DNA of 64,000 nt, taken from JBPRGH01 sp051418055. Its GTDB lineage: Bacteria; Bacteroidota; Bacteroidia; Cytophagales; Cyclobacteriaceae. The stretch's first letter is position 1; every line of letters begins with the position of its first letter. This document shows positions 35,054-41,925 of the stretch, one piece after another. Both the position numbers and the translations under genes were made by a program. The stretch is taken from NCBI GenBank assembly GCA_051418055.1, contig JBPRGH010000062.1:150023-214022 (forward strand), read 5' to 3'. Below the pieces are notes generated by a model. That model was not told the origin of the DNA and did not search any database. It saw only the letters and a program-made list of their open reading frames with translations.

Positions 35054-35707
35054 ATGAGAACTCTCCTACTGCTTTCCTTTTTATCAGTAGTCTTTGCGGC
35101 AAAGGCCCAGGACCAGTCCAGAAGTATAATTATCAGCGCCGATTATGGATACGGTGGCTTTAGCTGGGTGGAGAAGTTTAATACGGAGGTAGATAATTAT
35201 TTTGGCGATCCTTTATATACCCTTACTGAGAAAGCTACAATTAAAGGTTATCGTATTGGTCCGGGGATTAACGCGCTTTATTCCACAGGCAAGTGGGGTA
35301 TCGGTGTCAGCTACGGAAGGTATCTTTACCAGCAAACCTGGGCGGAACTGCTTTATAACAGATTTGATTATCGGACTATTCCCTTTAACAACATCAATGA
35401 ATATGGCGCTCTAGTCAGATATCAGCTATTTGAAAAGAGGAGGTTTATTATAACTGGGGAAATGGCGGCTGGCATTTTTACTATTCAGAATGATATTCCT
35501 AACCTTTTCAGATACAAGAACGAGCTATTTTTAAATCCTGCGTTAAATATCAGCTATGATTTAGGCAAAATCAGCTTTTCATTATCACCCAATTATAATT
35601 TCATGTATACCAAATTGGTTACAAATGCCGGCGAAACCATTTTTAACGATTACGTTAGCTCATTTAATATTGCCCTGGGGGCAGAGGTAAATATTTTCAG
35701 GTGGTGA
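35054..35707 (+). CDS. Outer-membrane beta-barrel protein
   Basis: A 217-residue protein with signal peptide (cleavage near AKA/Q at residue 18) and about eight to ten strands (SIIISADYGYGGFSWVE, WGIGVSYGRYLYQQTW, ISFSLSPNYNFMYTK), closing with IALGAEVNIFRW, a C-terminal Trp as expected for a barrel. The pattern fits the OMP_b-brl group. It is divergent from the SprB operon (220 bases between starts) and is bracketed by two copies of a 47-bp repeat, which suggests that the gene region was once duplicated or inserted. Confidence 0.75.
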   Translation: MRTLLLLSFLSVVFAAKAQDQSRSIIISADYGYGGFSWVEKFNTEVDNYFGDPLYTLTEKATIKGYRIGPGINALYSTGKWGIGVSYGRYLYQQTWAELLYNRFDYRTIPFNNINEYGALVRYQLFEKRRFIITGEMAAGIFTIQNDIPNLFRYKNELFLNPALNISYDLGKISFSLSPNYNFMYTKLVTNAGETIFNDYVSSFNIALGAEVNIFRW

Positions 35708-35794
35708 TTTTTTGATGTTATTTTTACAAAAGCAGGACTATTCAAACAATAAACATTTGCCGCTAAGGAAATAAATTAATTCAGTAAAAAAGTA

Positions 35795-35825
35795 CCTCAG
35801 GGTCCCTTGCAGGAGACCCGGAGGA
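35795..35825. repeat. Hairpin of the GAGTCCC...GGGACTC class
   Basis: CCTCAGGGTCCCTTGCAGGA then GACCCGGAGG: imperfect stem CCTC-GGGTC / GACCC-GGAGG. A close copy is at 39185-39215. These hairpins are frequent only in this part of the window. Confidence 0.6.
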
Positions 35826-35834
35826 GGGGGAAAG

Positions 35835-35881
35835 TAATATTCTAAATCAATTGTACAAAGGAAAATTTTATTTTTTTTCTC
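35835..35881. repeat. 47-bp direct repeat, copy 2
   Basis: Second copy of 34920-34967, with two or three base changes. Confidence 0.65.
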
Positions 35882-35988
35882 TATATGGTTTTAAAGGCTC
35901 TGATGATGGTATAAAATAAAGACATGTCGAGGGTTGGCTGGAGCCCCAGCGTGGTAACCGGGCCACTATTTGAAAGCAAAAAACACAT

Positions 35989-36030
35989 CGTTCGGAAACT
36001 ATATATAGCCATTCGGAAAATATATTTCAT
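35989..36030 (+). promoter_or_regulatory. Two 21-bp direct repeats (CATTCGGAAA), likely activator site
   Basis: CGTTCGGAAACTATATATAG begins at 35989 and CATTCGGAAAATATATTTCA at 36010, exactly 21 bases apart. Motif and period match the array at 18442-18504 and the distance to the start codon (48 bases to 36079) is the same, so the same regulator probably acts at both places. Confidence 0.55.
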
Positions 36031-36078
36031 ATCCATCTCCTTCAGTTCGATCTTTCATAAAAAATAAAATATTTAATT

Positions 36079-36495
36079 ATGCAAAATTTCAAAAAATTAA
36101 AATTTGGAGTAATCTTATTATTCCCGCTAGCCCTGTACATTTCTTCCTGTGAAGAAAGTAACATTGAGAGTTTACAAAATAATGTTCCTTTTGAAAGTTT
36201 ACCTCAGGAGAAACAAATTATGGTAGTTGAATCTAATTTAATTGAAGCAGCCAATGGATTTTCATCTATCGCATCCTCAGAAGAAATGAGAAATACACTC
36301 TATAAAAAATTAGAGGAACAAAAAGATGGGGAGTATAGTGGACTATTAAGAGAAATTGTAACTGATCCAGCTATTTCTTCAAAAATCAAATTAAGCTCTA
36401 GTTTTACTCAGGTGCTTGATGAATTTGAAAATATGGATGAAATGAAATATTATCCGCAAATTTACATTCCATTCTATGAAGATTTAAAAAATTAA
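36079..36495 (+). CDS. N-terminal part of a split lipoprotein gene
   Basis: 138 residues from ATG. A long n-region and hydrophobic segment end in a lipobox (LYISS/C, Cys24). The rest is acidic and helical (MVVESNLIEAANGF, LYKKLEEQKDGEYSGLL). A TAA at 36493-36495 ends it, but the same frame goes on as KVLNGEVDPSIVIFIMDGEP to 36612, and from about 36595 the sense continues in another frame into the next entry. I therefore read 36079-37235 as one ancestral gene of about 385 codons with a nonsense codon and a one-base deletion. Family not recognised. Confidence 0.55.
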   Translation: MQNFKKLKFGVILLFPLALYISSCEESNIESLQNNVPFESLPQEKQIMVVESNLIEAANGFSSIASSEEMRNTLYKKLEEQKDGEYSGLLREIVTDPAISSKIKLSSSFTQVLDEFENMDEMKYYPQIYIPFYEDLKN

Positions 36496-36591
36496 AGAGA
36501 TCATTCTCAATCTAAAGTTTTAAATGGTGAAGTTGATCCTAGTATAGTAATTTTTATAATGGATGGTGAACCTTATGAATATCCGGAATAC

Positions 36592-37235
36592 AAATTAATA
36601 GCTCAGGGCAATTAGAAACAACCGGCAGAATAATAGATGAGGAATTTGCTAAAAATAATGAGGTATGGGTGTTTTCTGTAAATGAAAATTATGAATTGAG
36701 CAGTTTGGGTCTTAATGGGTATAATCAAAAACGGAAAAATCAAAGTAACAGTAAAACAATGGCATCAGAAACGGCGCTGGTTGATAAAGTTAGATGTAAA
36801 GAACATAAAGAAAGTTGGGCAGCCGGAGCAAGTGAAGTAAACGTTATTTTTGTTACATCAGATTATGGATTTTATGATGGTGAAGTTTGGGTATATGATG
36901 GAGGCCCACATGAAGGTGGTTCTATATATAAGTTCAGCAGAGATCAGGTTAAAAATCAAACTCTAGTGGATTTAAACTTTTTCCTGTTGGAAAACTGGAG
37001 GGATCTGGTTCCTAACCAAGACTGGGGAAGTTATGTTGTATTTGAATATGATGCTTATCCAACGGGAAAGGAAACTGTTGGCTGGACACATGGGGGTTAT
37101 ACTTATTATTATGAATATAGGTCTGCGGATATTTATTATGATAAACATACTGAATATCGGCCAAACTATGAATATATGACACGATTAAATACATCAATCG
37201 ATTTATACTTTAGATATTTCTTAAATGTTAAATGA
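36592..37235 (+). pseudogene. C-terminal part of the split lipoprotein gene
   Basis: Open from about 36592 with SSGQLETTGRIIDEEFAKNN, then EVWVFSVNENYELSSLG; a GTG at 36669 could start a shorter product but has no upstream signal sequence. The later part contains MASETALVDKVRCKEHKESW and an aromatic-rich region (HGGYTYYYEYRSADIYYD). It would complete the lipoprotein that begins at 36079. The 3' end overlaps the next gene by 11 bases, which argues that the order was once an operon. Confidence 0.5.
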
Positions 37236-37932
37236 AATAAAGAAAAAGTTTGTCAAAGGCACAGTATTAATTACTGTGCCTTTGACACTTTTATCCTTTG
37301 GATTAAAAGCTCAAACAGAAGTGCCACATATTACTATATCACCAACCATTGGTATAACTGCAAGAAGCACAATGATGAATGTCTTTAACTTTAAGGCAAT
37401 TAATATTGAAGATAGAACAATACCATTTAGTTATGAAAAAAATGCACAGGGAATTGCACTAAGCATTGGCGGTCAATTTAGCAGCGAATCCTTTGGGTTT
37501 GAATATTATTCTAATTTTAGATATGATTATATTTCTCATTATTTTGATCCCCAATACAATGAATTTGTCGCGATAATAAATGGCGATTCCTTATTTTTTA
37601 ATGATAATCCTATACATATAAAAGAATTAATCATTGATCAAAACTTCAATTTCTATCATAAAAAAAATAATAAAACTTTTGGTGTTGGACTCACATTGGT
37701 TAATCCGGGAAAAGGATTTCATTTGGAAAATCCTAAAGGAACTTACAGATATATTAACATACAATTTTGGACTTATAATGCCTTTATCACCTTCCCAATA
37801 AAACCCATTGATGTCGAGTTTAAAGTTTTATATATACCAGAAGACATGCCTACAAATCGCACAGATGATTTCTTAATGTATAGTTTAAGGATTTTTTACA
37901 AATTTAAAACTAAAAAAATAATGAAGAATTAG
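37225..37932 (+). CDS. Exported beta-rich protein, unknown function
   Basis: A 235-residue protein. Signal peptide: basic MLNEIKKKFVKG, hydrophobic VLITVPLTLLSFGL, cleavage near KAQ/T. The mature part has strand-like segments typical of an outer-membrane barrel (ITISPTIGITARS, IALSIGGQFSSESFGFEYYSNF, FGVGLTLVNPGKGFHLE) and ends YSLRIFYKFKTKKIMKN, so if it is a barrel the last strand is followed by a basic tail. The codons of the signal peptide include a perfect 15-bp inverted repeat (37252-37286). It follows the split gene with an 11-base overlap. Confidence 0.6.
   Translation: MLNEIKKKFVKGTVLITVPLTLLSFGLKAQTEVPHITISPTIGITARSTMMNVFNFKAINIEDRTIPFSYEKNAQGIALSIGGQFSSESFGFEYYSNFRYDYISHYFDPQYNEFVAIINGDSLFFNDNPIHIKELIIDQNFNFYHKKNNKTFGVGLTLVNPGKGFHLENPKGTYRYINIQFWTYNAFITFPIKPIDVEFKVLYIPEDMPTNRTDDFLMYSLRIFYKFKTKKIMKN
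37252..37286 (+). promoter_or_regulatory. Perfect 15-bp hairpin inside the signal-peptide codons
   Basis: GTCAAAGGCACAGTA (37252-37266), loop TTAAT, TACTGTGCCTTTGAC (37272-37286). It begins 27 bases into the coding sequence. In the mRNA it would be a very stable stem just behind the initiating ribosome. No T-run follows. Confidence 0.6.
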
Positions 37933-37935
37933 TCT

Positions 37936-38085
37936 TTCCCCCTCCTCAGTGTCTCTCGCAGAGGACATTGAGTACCACTGAGCACCTTTTTGCATCTTCT
38001 TCTTGATACCAGAATGATGTCCGGATTTTTTTAAAGCGTGAAGGATGGAGTGGCCTGTTTGAGCCCGCCGCTGCCAGTTGTGCCA
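37936..38085. repeat. 150-bp dispersed repeat, copy 1
   Basis: Begins TTCCCCCTCCTCAGTGTCTC, contains TTTGCATCTTCTTCTTGATA and GCGTGAAGGATGGAGTGGCC and ends in GTGCCA. The same 150 bases with about 15 changes lie at 39841-39990. It starts three bases after the stop of the preceding gene and fills most of the 356-base gap. Confidence 0.8.
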
Positions 38086-38288
38086 TACTCCTGCTCAGTG
38101 TCTAGTGGAGTGTATCTTCTTTATATAATTGATAAGAAAGTAATTAGTGAGCAGAAGTGAGTATTGTTATTTTTTCACATTCCGCCCTACCTTTTCGCCC
38201 AAAGGCGCTAAATAAATACCCGTTAAATGGTATTGACATTACCCCCCATGTTTAGCATCTTTAACTTTTCAAACCAATCTGTAAAATC

Positions 38289-39158
38289 ATGAAAAATCAT
38301 TTTTTAACTGCTGTACTACTTACGGCATTTTTAGTATTATCCGGAATATCCGGCGCCTATGCGCAGGAGCAAACCAACCAGGCACGTATAGCGGAAGCGA
38401 AAAAAGAAATGGAAGAGGCAGCTAAGAAGCAGGATTATGCCACAGCTGCAAACCTCCAAAAGGAAATTGAGCTCAGGGAGAAGATAGAAGAGGCAGTGGC
38501 AGCCGCCGATTATGCAGAGGCCCAGCGCCTGAAAGAAGAGCTGGAGGGTAAGCCCGCAGCGGCATTAAAAGTCACTCAGTCCACGGAAGTAAAGGGTGCC
38601 TCTGAAGATAGTTTCTCATCGGGAGAACCATTTAAATCACCTGTTTATGATACGCCTGGTTTTCACCCCCCTACCCCGGGAAAAGCAGTTGTTTATTTTG
38701 CCAGGGTGACGAAATTTGGCTTAGCAATCTCTTTTGATTTTTTCCATAATGATCAGTTTATCGGCGATTTCAAAGGTTCGAACTACATGCGCCATGAGGT
38801 AAACCCGGGCAAGCACCTGTTCTGGGCCTCCAGTGAAAACAAAGAATATGTTACTGCTGACCTTAAGGCCGGCGAGACCTACATTATAATAGTAGATGTT
38901 ATTATGGGGGCATGGAAAGCAAGAGTAGGAATGAACCCTCTTGGCCCTGACGATGAGGTACTGGAGCGTGCGGTGAAACTGATCAACAAAAAGCCTCCGA
39001 AAAACACCTCCGAGAAGGATATAGAGAAAACGCAAAACAAGCTTGAGGACCGGAATTTTATTGCGGAGCAGTTAGAGAACTACGAAAATAGAAAGGATTC
39101 AAAGCCTTATCCTCATATCTCTCCGGATATGGCTATCCCGGCAGAGAAGCTAAAGTAA
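38289..39158 (+). CDS. Exported protein with UvrB/C-like motifs and a DUF2846-like domain
   Basis: A 289-residue protein with signal peptide (cleavage near AYA/Q at residue 25). Residues 30-90 are a charged helical region with two UVR-type motifs (AKKQDYATAANLQKEIE and AVAAADYAEAQRLKEELE). Residues 133-225 look like the DUF2846 fold: KAVVYFARVTKFGLAISFDF, a GDFKGSNYMRHEVNPGKHLF turn and AGETYIIIVDV. The last 60 residues are charged and probably helical. UVR motifs in an exported protein cannot serve DNA repair here; they are probably simple helical hairpins. Function unknown. Confidence 0.65.
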   Translation: MKNHFLTAVLLTAFLVLSGISGAYAQEQTNQARIAEAKKEMEEAAKKQDYATAANLQKEIELREKIEEAVAAADYAEAQRLKEELEGKPAAALKVTQSTEVKGASEDSFSSGEPFKSPVYDTPGFHPPTPGKAVVYFARVTKFGLAISFDFFHNDQFIGDFKGSNYMRHEVNPGKHLFWASSENKEYVTADLKAGETYIIIVDVIMGAWKARVGMNPLGPDDEVLERAVKLINKKPPKNTSEKDIEKTQNKLEDRNFIAEQLENYENRKDSKPYPHISPDMAIPAEKLK

Positions 39159-39184
39159 AGGGTCCCTGGGGGGATGGTGAAAAG

Positions 39185-39215
39185 CCTCAGAGTCCCTTGC
39201 AGGAGACTCGGAGGA
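39185..39215. repeat. Hairpin of the GAGTCCC class, second copy
   Basis: CCTCAGAGTCCCTTGCAGGA then GACTCGGAGG: stem CCTC-GAGTC / GACTC-GGAGG. Near copy of 35795-35825; the 80-bp inverted-repeat element at 39224 follows at once. Confidence 0.6.
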
Positions 39216-39223
39216 GGGAAATA

Positions 39224-39303
39224 CTATTAAGTTAAGCGGATTTATTTATCCTCTCCCTGCACCCTCTCCAAAGAGGGATATTTATGGCTGCTTAACTTAA
39301 TAG
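39224..39303. mobile_element. 80-bp element with perfect 14-bp terminal inverted repeats (MITE-like)
   Basis: CTATTAAGTTAAGC (39224-39237) and GCTTAACTTAATAG (39290-39303) are exact inverted repeats. The 52 bases between contain a second inner dyad (CCCTCTCC/AAGAGGGAT region). It interrupts a GAGGAGG-type repeat context. No coding capacity; a transposase would have to be supplied from elsewhere. Confidence 0.55.
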
Positions 39304-39443
39304 CATTGAGGAAACCCGGAGGAGGTTAAATTTACCGCACCACTTTCCGGTCTGACCGCCCGAGCGGGTCTGACCGGCGATATGCGCTGAACTTAATTAG
39401 ATATAGCAGGAAAGACTTGCTACTCTATTGGAAATAGAAAGAT

Positions 39444-39471
39444 CTGGGTGTAGCTGAAGCGCTACATCTGG
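39444..39471. repeat. Second palindrome family, diverged copy 3
   Basis: CTGGGTGTAGC ... GCTACATCTG with loop TGAAGC; related to 9164-9190. Just upstream is CTCTATTGGAAATAG, the reverse complement of a string in the 150-bp units at 12389 and 14681. Confidence 0.5.
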
Positions 39472-39511
39472 TGAGGATCCCGCCTACAGAAGACAGTAGG
39501 AGGGAAAATCC

Positions 39512-39541
39512 ATTCCTAGTCCCCTTCGGGTGACTCAGAAT
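39512..39541. repeat. Hairpin ATTCCTAGTCCCC...GTGACTCAGAAT
   Basis: One of three similar 30-base hairpins (39512, 39743, 40094) with stem TTCCGAGTC / GACTCGGAA around CCC(C/T)TTCGGGT. Confidence 0.6.
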
Positions 39542-39623
39542 AAGATTTATCCGATGGTAATGCGCATATTAAATTGGCCAAATACATATATTGCATAAAA
39601 TTTAAATACTAAATCTTACTACC

Positions 39624-39731
39624 ATGGCTAAATCACAGGACGCTAAGAAAAGCACAAAAAAAGAACCTCAGAAAACTGCTAAAGAAAAGAAGCAGGAGAA
39701 GAGGGAGAAGAAGGATAAAAAGAAGTATTAG
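39624..39731 (+). CDS. Small highly basic protein (35 residues)
   Basis: ATG at 39624, TAG at 39729-39731. The product begins MAKSQDAKKSTKKEPQ and is almost half Lys, with the repeated pattern KEKKQEKREKKDKKK. It matches short Lys/Ala-rich proteins that are common but rarely annotated in Bacteroidota (form MAKSxxxxKKxxKKKPxKTxKEKxxxK). Such proteins may bind nucleic acid or ribosomes; this is inference. It stands in a 1.1-kb repeat-rich interval and is the only gene there. Confidence 0.55.
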   Translation: MAKSQDAKKSTKKEPQKTAKEKKQEKREKKDKKKY

Positions 39732-39742
39732 TCAGCATTTCA

Positions 39743-39772
39743 CTTCCGAGTCCCCTCCGGGTGACTCGGAAG
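39743..39772. repeat. Hairpin CTTCCGAGTCCCC...GTGACTCGGAAG
   Basis: Perfect outer stem CTTCCGAGTC / GACTCGGAAG around CCCTCCGGGT. It lies 12 bases after the small basic protein gene. A second, related hairpin CTCCGTGTC...GGCACGGAG is at 39796-39823. Confidence 0.65.
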
Positions 39773-39840
39773 GTAAGGAAATTTCACCCCATTTCCTCCG
39801 TGTCACTCGAAGAGGGCACGGAGACATTTGACCCCAGATC

Positions 39841-39990
39841 TTCCCCCTCCTCAGTGTCTCTCGCAGAGGACATGTGTACCACTGAGTACCTTTTTGCATC
39901 TTCTTCTTGATACCAGAAGGATGTCCTTATTTTTCTTAAAGCGTGAAGGATGGAGTGGCCTGTCTGAGCCCGCCGCTGATTTTCGTGCCA
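39841..39990. repeat. 150-bp dispersed repeat, copy 2
   Basis: Second copy of 37936-38085, same orientation and same length. The following 300 bases, up to the gene at 40293, hold another GAGTC hairpin and no gene. Confidence 0.8.
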
Positions 39991-40093
39991 TGACTGCGCA
40001 TGGGCTTACGGGTTGGCAGTGATGGCAGGAATGCGGGTTGGCCGGCGAGTAACGACAGCCTGGTGCTATGGAGCTGTGGATCAGGATTTCTAA

Positions 40094-40123
40094 ATTCCGA
40101 GTCCTCTTTGAGTGACTCGGAAT
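40094..40123. repeat. Hairpin ATTCCGAGTCC...GTGACTCGGAAT
   Basis: Outer stem ATTCCGAGTC / GACTCGGAAT; the third member of the group at 39512 and 39743. Confidence 0.6.
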
Positions 40124-40292
40124 AGAAGGAAAGAGGTCGCAGCGGAATAGCACACGCCCATCTCTTCTCCTCCGTATCACTTGAAAAGGACATGAAGTTT
40201 GTTCTTCCCCAGCCTGATATTAATCATTCTTCCATAATTAAGATAACCGGAAATATTTCGTTAACTTAACTCTACACTATTCGGATAATATT

Positions 40293-40958
40293 ATGAAATG
40301 GTTTTTTAATATTCCCCAAAAATTTAAAACTTCACTATTGCTTCTGGTGATTGTCGTAACCGTTTTATCCACCAGTTTCTGGGGTAATTCTATGGTCCTT
40401 AAGATCAACGAATCATTCTCTTCTATATATAAGGACAGGCTTTTACCTGCCAATGAACTATTTCATTTATCGGACCTTTTCTACCAAAAGCGGCTGTTGA
40501 TGCAGGAATTTGTACATAAATCGGATGCCGTTGATAAAACTTATGCTGAATTAAATGATAAAAACCAGCAGATCGATTCTATACTCCATGATTATGAGCA
40601 GACGTATCTTGTAACGGAAGAAAGCAGGAGCCTGATTGATCTTAAGGGTAAAATAAAGCAACTGGCACTTGGGGAAAACCGGATCCTGCTAAACCCGCAG
40701 AATTCAGCTCAACTTATAGAGCAGGAAATGATCCCGCTATTTCACGAGATCCGCACTGACCTGATCATTCTGAGTGAGATACAGACAACAGTAGGGAAAG
40801 AGCTGCTGAATGGTTCTGAAACGTTTAAAGCAAACTCCAGCTTCATACACTACTGTCAGCTCACCATGCTGCTTATTATCCTGATCATCGTACAGGGTAT
40901 TATTTTTAGTGCGAAAAGCATCATTCCCAAAAAGCCACAGAGGTTTAATTTGAATTAA
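40293..40958 (+). CDS. Four-helix-bundle (MCP-type) sensor domain protein without signalling domain
   Basis: A 221-residue membrane protein. Helix 1 at about residues 12-32 (KTSLLLLVIVVTVLSTSFWG) and helix 2 at about 187-208 (CQLTMLLIILIIVQGIIF) bracket a 150-residue periplasmic helical region with INESFSSIYKDRLLPANELFHLSDLF, the typical start of the 4HB_MCP_1 domain (a DRLxPxxxL motif follows the first helix). After the second helix only about 13 residues remain, so there is no HAMP, kinase or methyl-accepting part. It might act through a partner protein or be a remnant; in Bacteroidota such stand-alone bundles are common. No partner is adjacent. Confidence 0.7.
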   Translation: MKWFFNIPQKFKTSLLLLVIVVTVLSTSFWGNSMVLKINESFSSIYKDRLLPANELFHLSDLFYQKRLLMQEFVHKSDAVDKTYAELNDKNQQIDSILHDYEQTYLVTEESRSLIDLKGKIKQLALGENRILLNPQNSAQLIEQEMIPLFHEIRTDLIILSEIQTTVGKELLNGSETFKANSSFIHYCQLTMLLIILIIVQGIIFSAKSIIPKKPQRFNLN

Positions 40959-40991
40959 AATGCTTAATTTGATCATAAATGGGATTTGCAA

Positions 40992-41103
40992 CATATCGGT
41001 CAGACGGATTCCCACAGGCAGCACGTAATCATTTGTGCAAAGCGAACCATATCGGTCAGACGGATTCGCACGGGCAGCACGCATTCATCCGTACAGACCG
41101 AAG
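40992..41103. repeat. Two tandem 56-bp repeats (CATATCGGTCAGACGGATTC)
   Basis: Copies start at 40992 and 41048, both with CATATCGGTCAGACGGATTC then GCAGCACG. A diverged single copy (CATCGGTCAGGCGGCTTC) lies at about 63819-63866. They fill the gap between the 4HB protein and ferritin genes. Confidence 0.7.
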
Positions 41104-41204
41104 CACCAGTCAAAGAAAACAACAAAAGGTTTTTATATAAGCAAAATTTCAGGCTAACTTTAATGCTATTATAAATAGATTGAATTCAGAACAAGCAAAA
41201 AAAT

Positions 41205-41750
41205 ATGAAAAAACAGTTTATAACCCCCAACAGATCATTATCAGAGGAAACCGAGCAAAAGCTTAATGACCAGGTGCAGATGGAAGGTGTATCCTCGGCT
41301 TCTTATCTTTCCATGGCCTCATGGTGTGATACGAGAGGCTATGTTCGTTCTGCCGAGTTTCTTTACAGGCATGCAGATGAAGAGCGCCAGCATATGCTTA
41401 AGCTGATCACTTATATCAACAATGCCGGTGGTCATGCACTGCAGCCGGAGATAACGGGGATAAAGCATCATTACAACTCATTAAGGGAAGTATTTGAAGA
41501 GATCCTGGACCATGAAATAAAAGTGACACGCTCTATTAATGAGATAGTGGACCACTGTTTTAAAATAAAAGATTTTGCGACATTTAACTTCCTGCAGTGG
41601 TTTGTTACTGAGCAGCGTGAAGAAGAAACACTTGCCCGCAGAGCTGTAGAATTATTTGATATTATCGGAGAAGAAGGTATCGGCCTTTGGACCATTGACC
41701 AGGAAATTGCCAAACTGGAAAGCTTCGCTGCTGAAACCGGCATGGAATAG
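41205..41750 (+). CDS. Ferritin
   Basis: A 181-residue bacterial ferritin of the FtnA type, the expected length. The four-helix ferritin fold is plain: EQKLNDQVQMEGVSSASYLSMA (helix A with Glu ligands), RSAEFLYRHADEERQHMLKL (helix B with the ExxH metal site), FEEILDHEIKVTRSINEIVD (helix C) and FLQWFVTEQREEETLARR (helix D). It oxidises Fe(II) at the ferroxidase site and stores it as ferric mineral in a 24-subunit cytoplasmic shell. A good terminator follows at 41805. Confidence 0.93.
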   Translation: MKKQFITPNRSLSEETEQKLNDQVQMEGVSSASYLSMASWCDTRGYVRSAEFLYRHADEERQHMLKLITYINNAGGHALQPEITGIKHHYNSLREVFEEILDHEIKVTRSINEIVDHCFKIKDFATFNFLQWFVTEQREEETLARRAVELFDIIGEEGIGLWTIDQEIAKLESFAAETGME

Positions 41751-41752
41751 GT

Positions 41753-41799
41753 TAGTCTTGAGTCTTGAGTCTTTAGTCTTTAGTCTTTAGTACATAGTA
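41753..41799. repeat. Intergenic word repeat (AGTCTTGAGTCTTTAGTCTTTAGT)
   Basis: Five tandem words AGTCTT(G/T) starting three bases after the ferritin stop, then ACATAGT. Same string as 4957-4983. Confidence 0.65.
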
Positions 41800-41804
41800 T
41801 TGAG

Positions 41805-41836
41805 TTGCCATCTGTTTTCAGGTGGCAATTTTTTTA
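41805..41836 (+). terminator. Intrinsic terminator of the ferritin gene
   Basis: TTGCCATCT / AGGTGGCAA (9 bp, one G-T pair) with loop GTTTTC, followed by TTTTTTT. It lies 55 bases after the ferritin stop. Confidence 0.75.
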
Positions 41837-41925
41837 TCCCTCTTTTCACCGCTGAGGCAGGGAGGCGCAGAGAACCGCAAATGTTTTCTCTTTCTTAGTG
41901 CCCTTGTGCCTTGGTGGCCAAAAAT

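Noticed and set aside
38289..39158. Assigning the UVR-motif protein to DNA repair
   Set aside because: It has a signal peptide and a DUF2846-like domain, so it is exported; the UVR pattern is only a helical hairpin.
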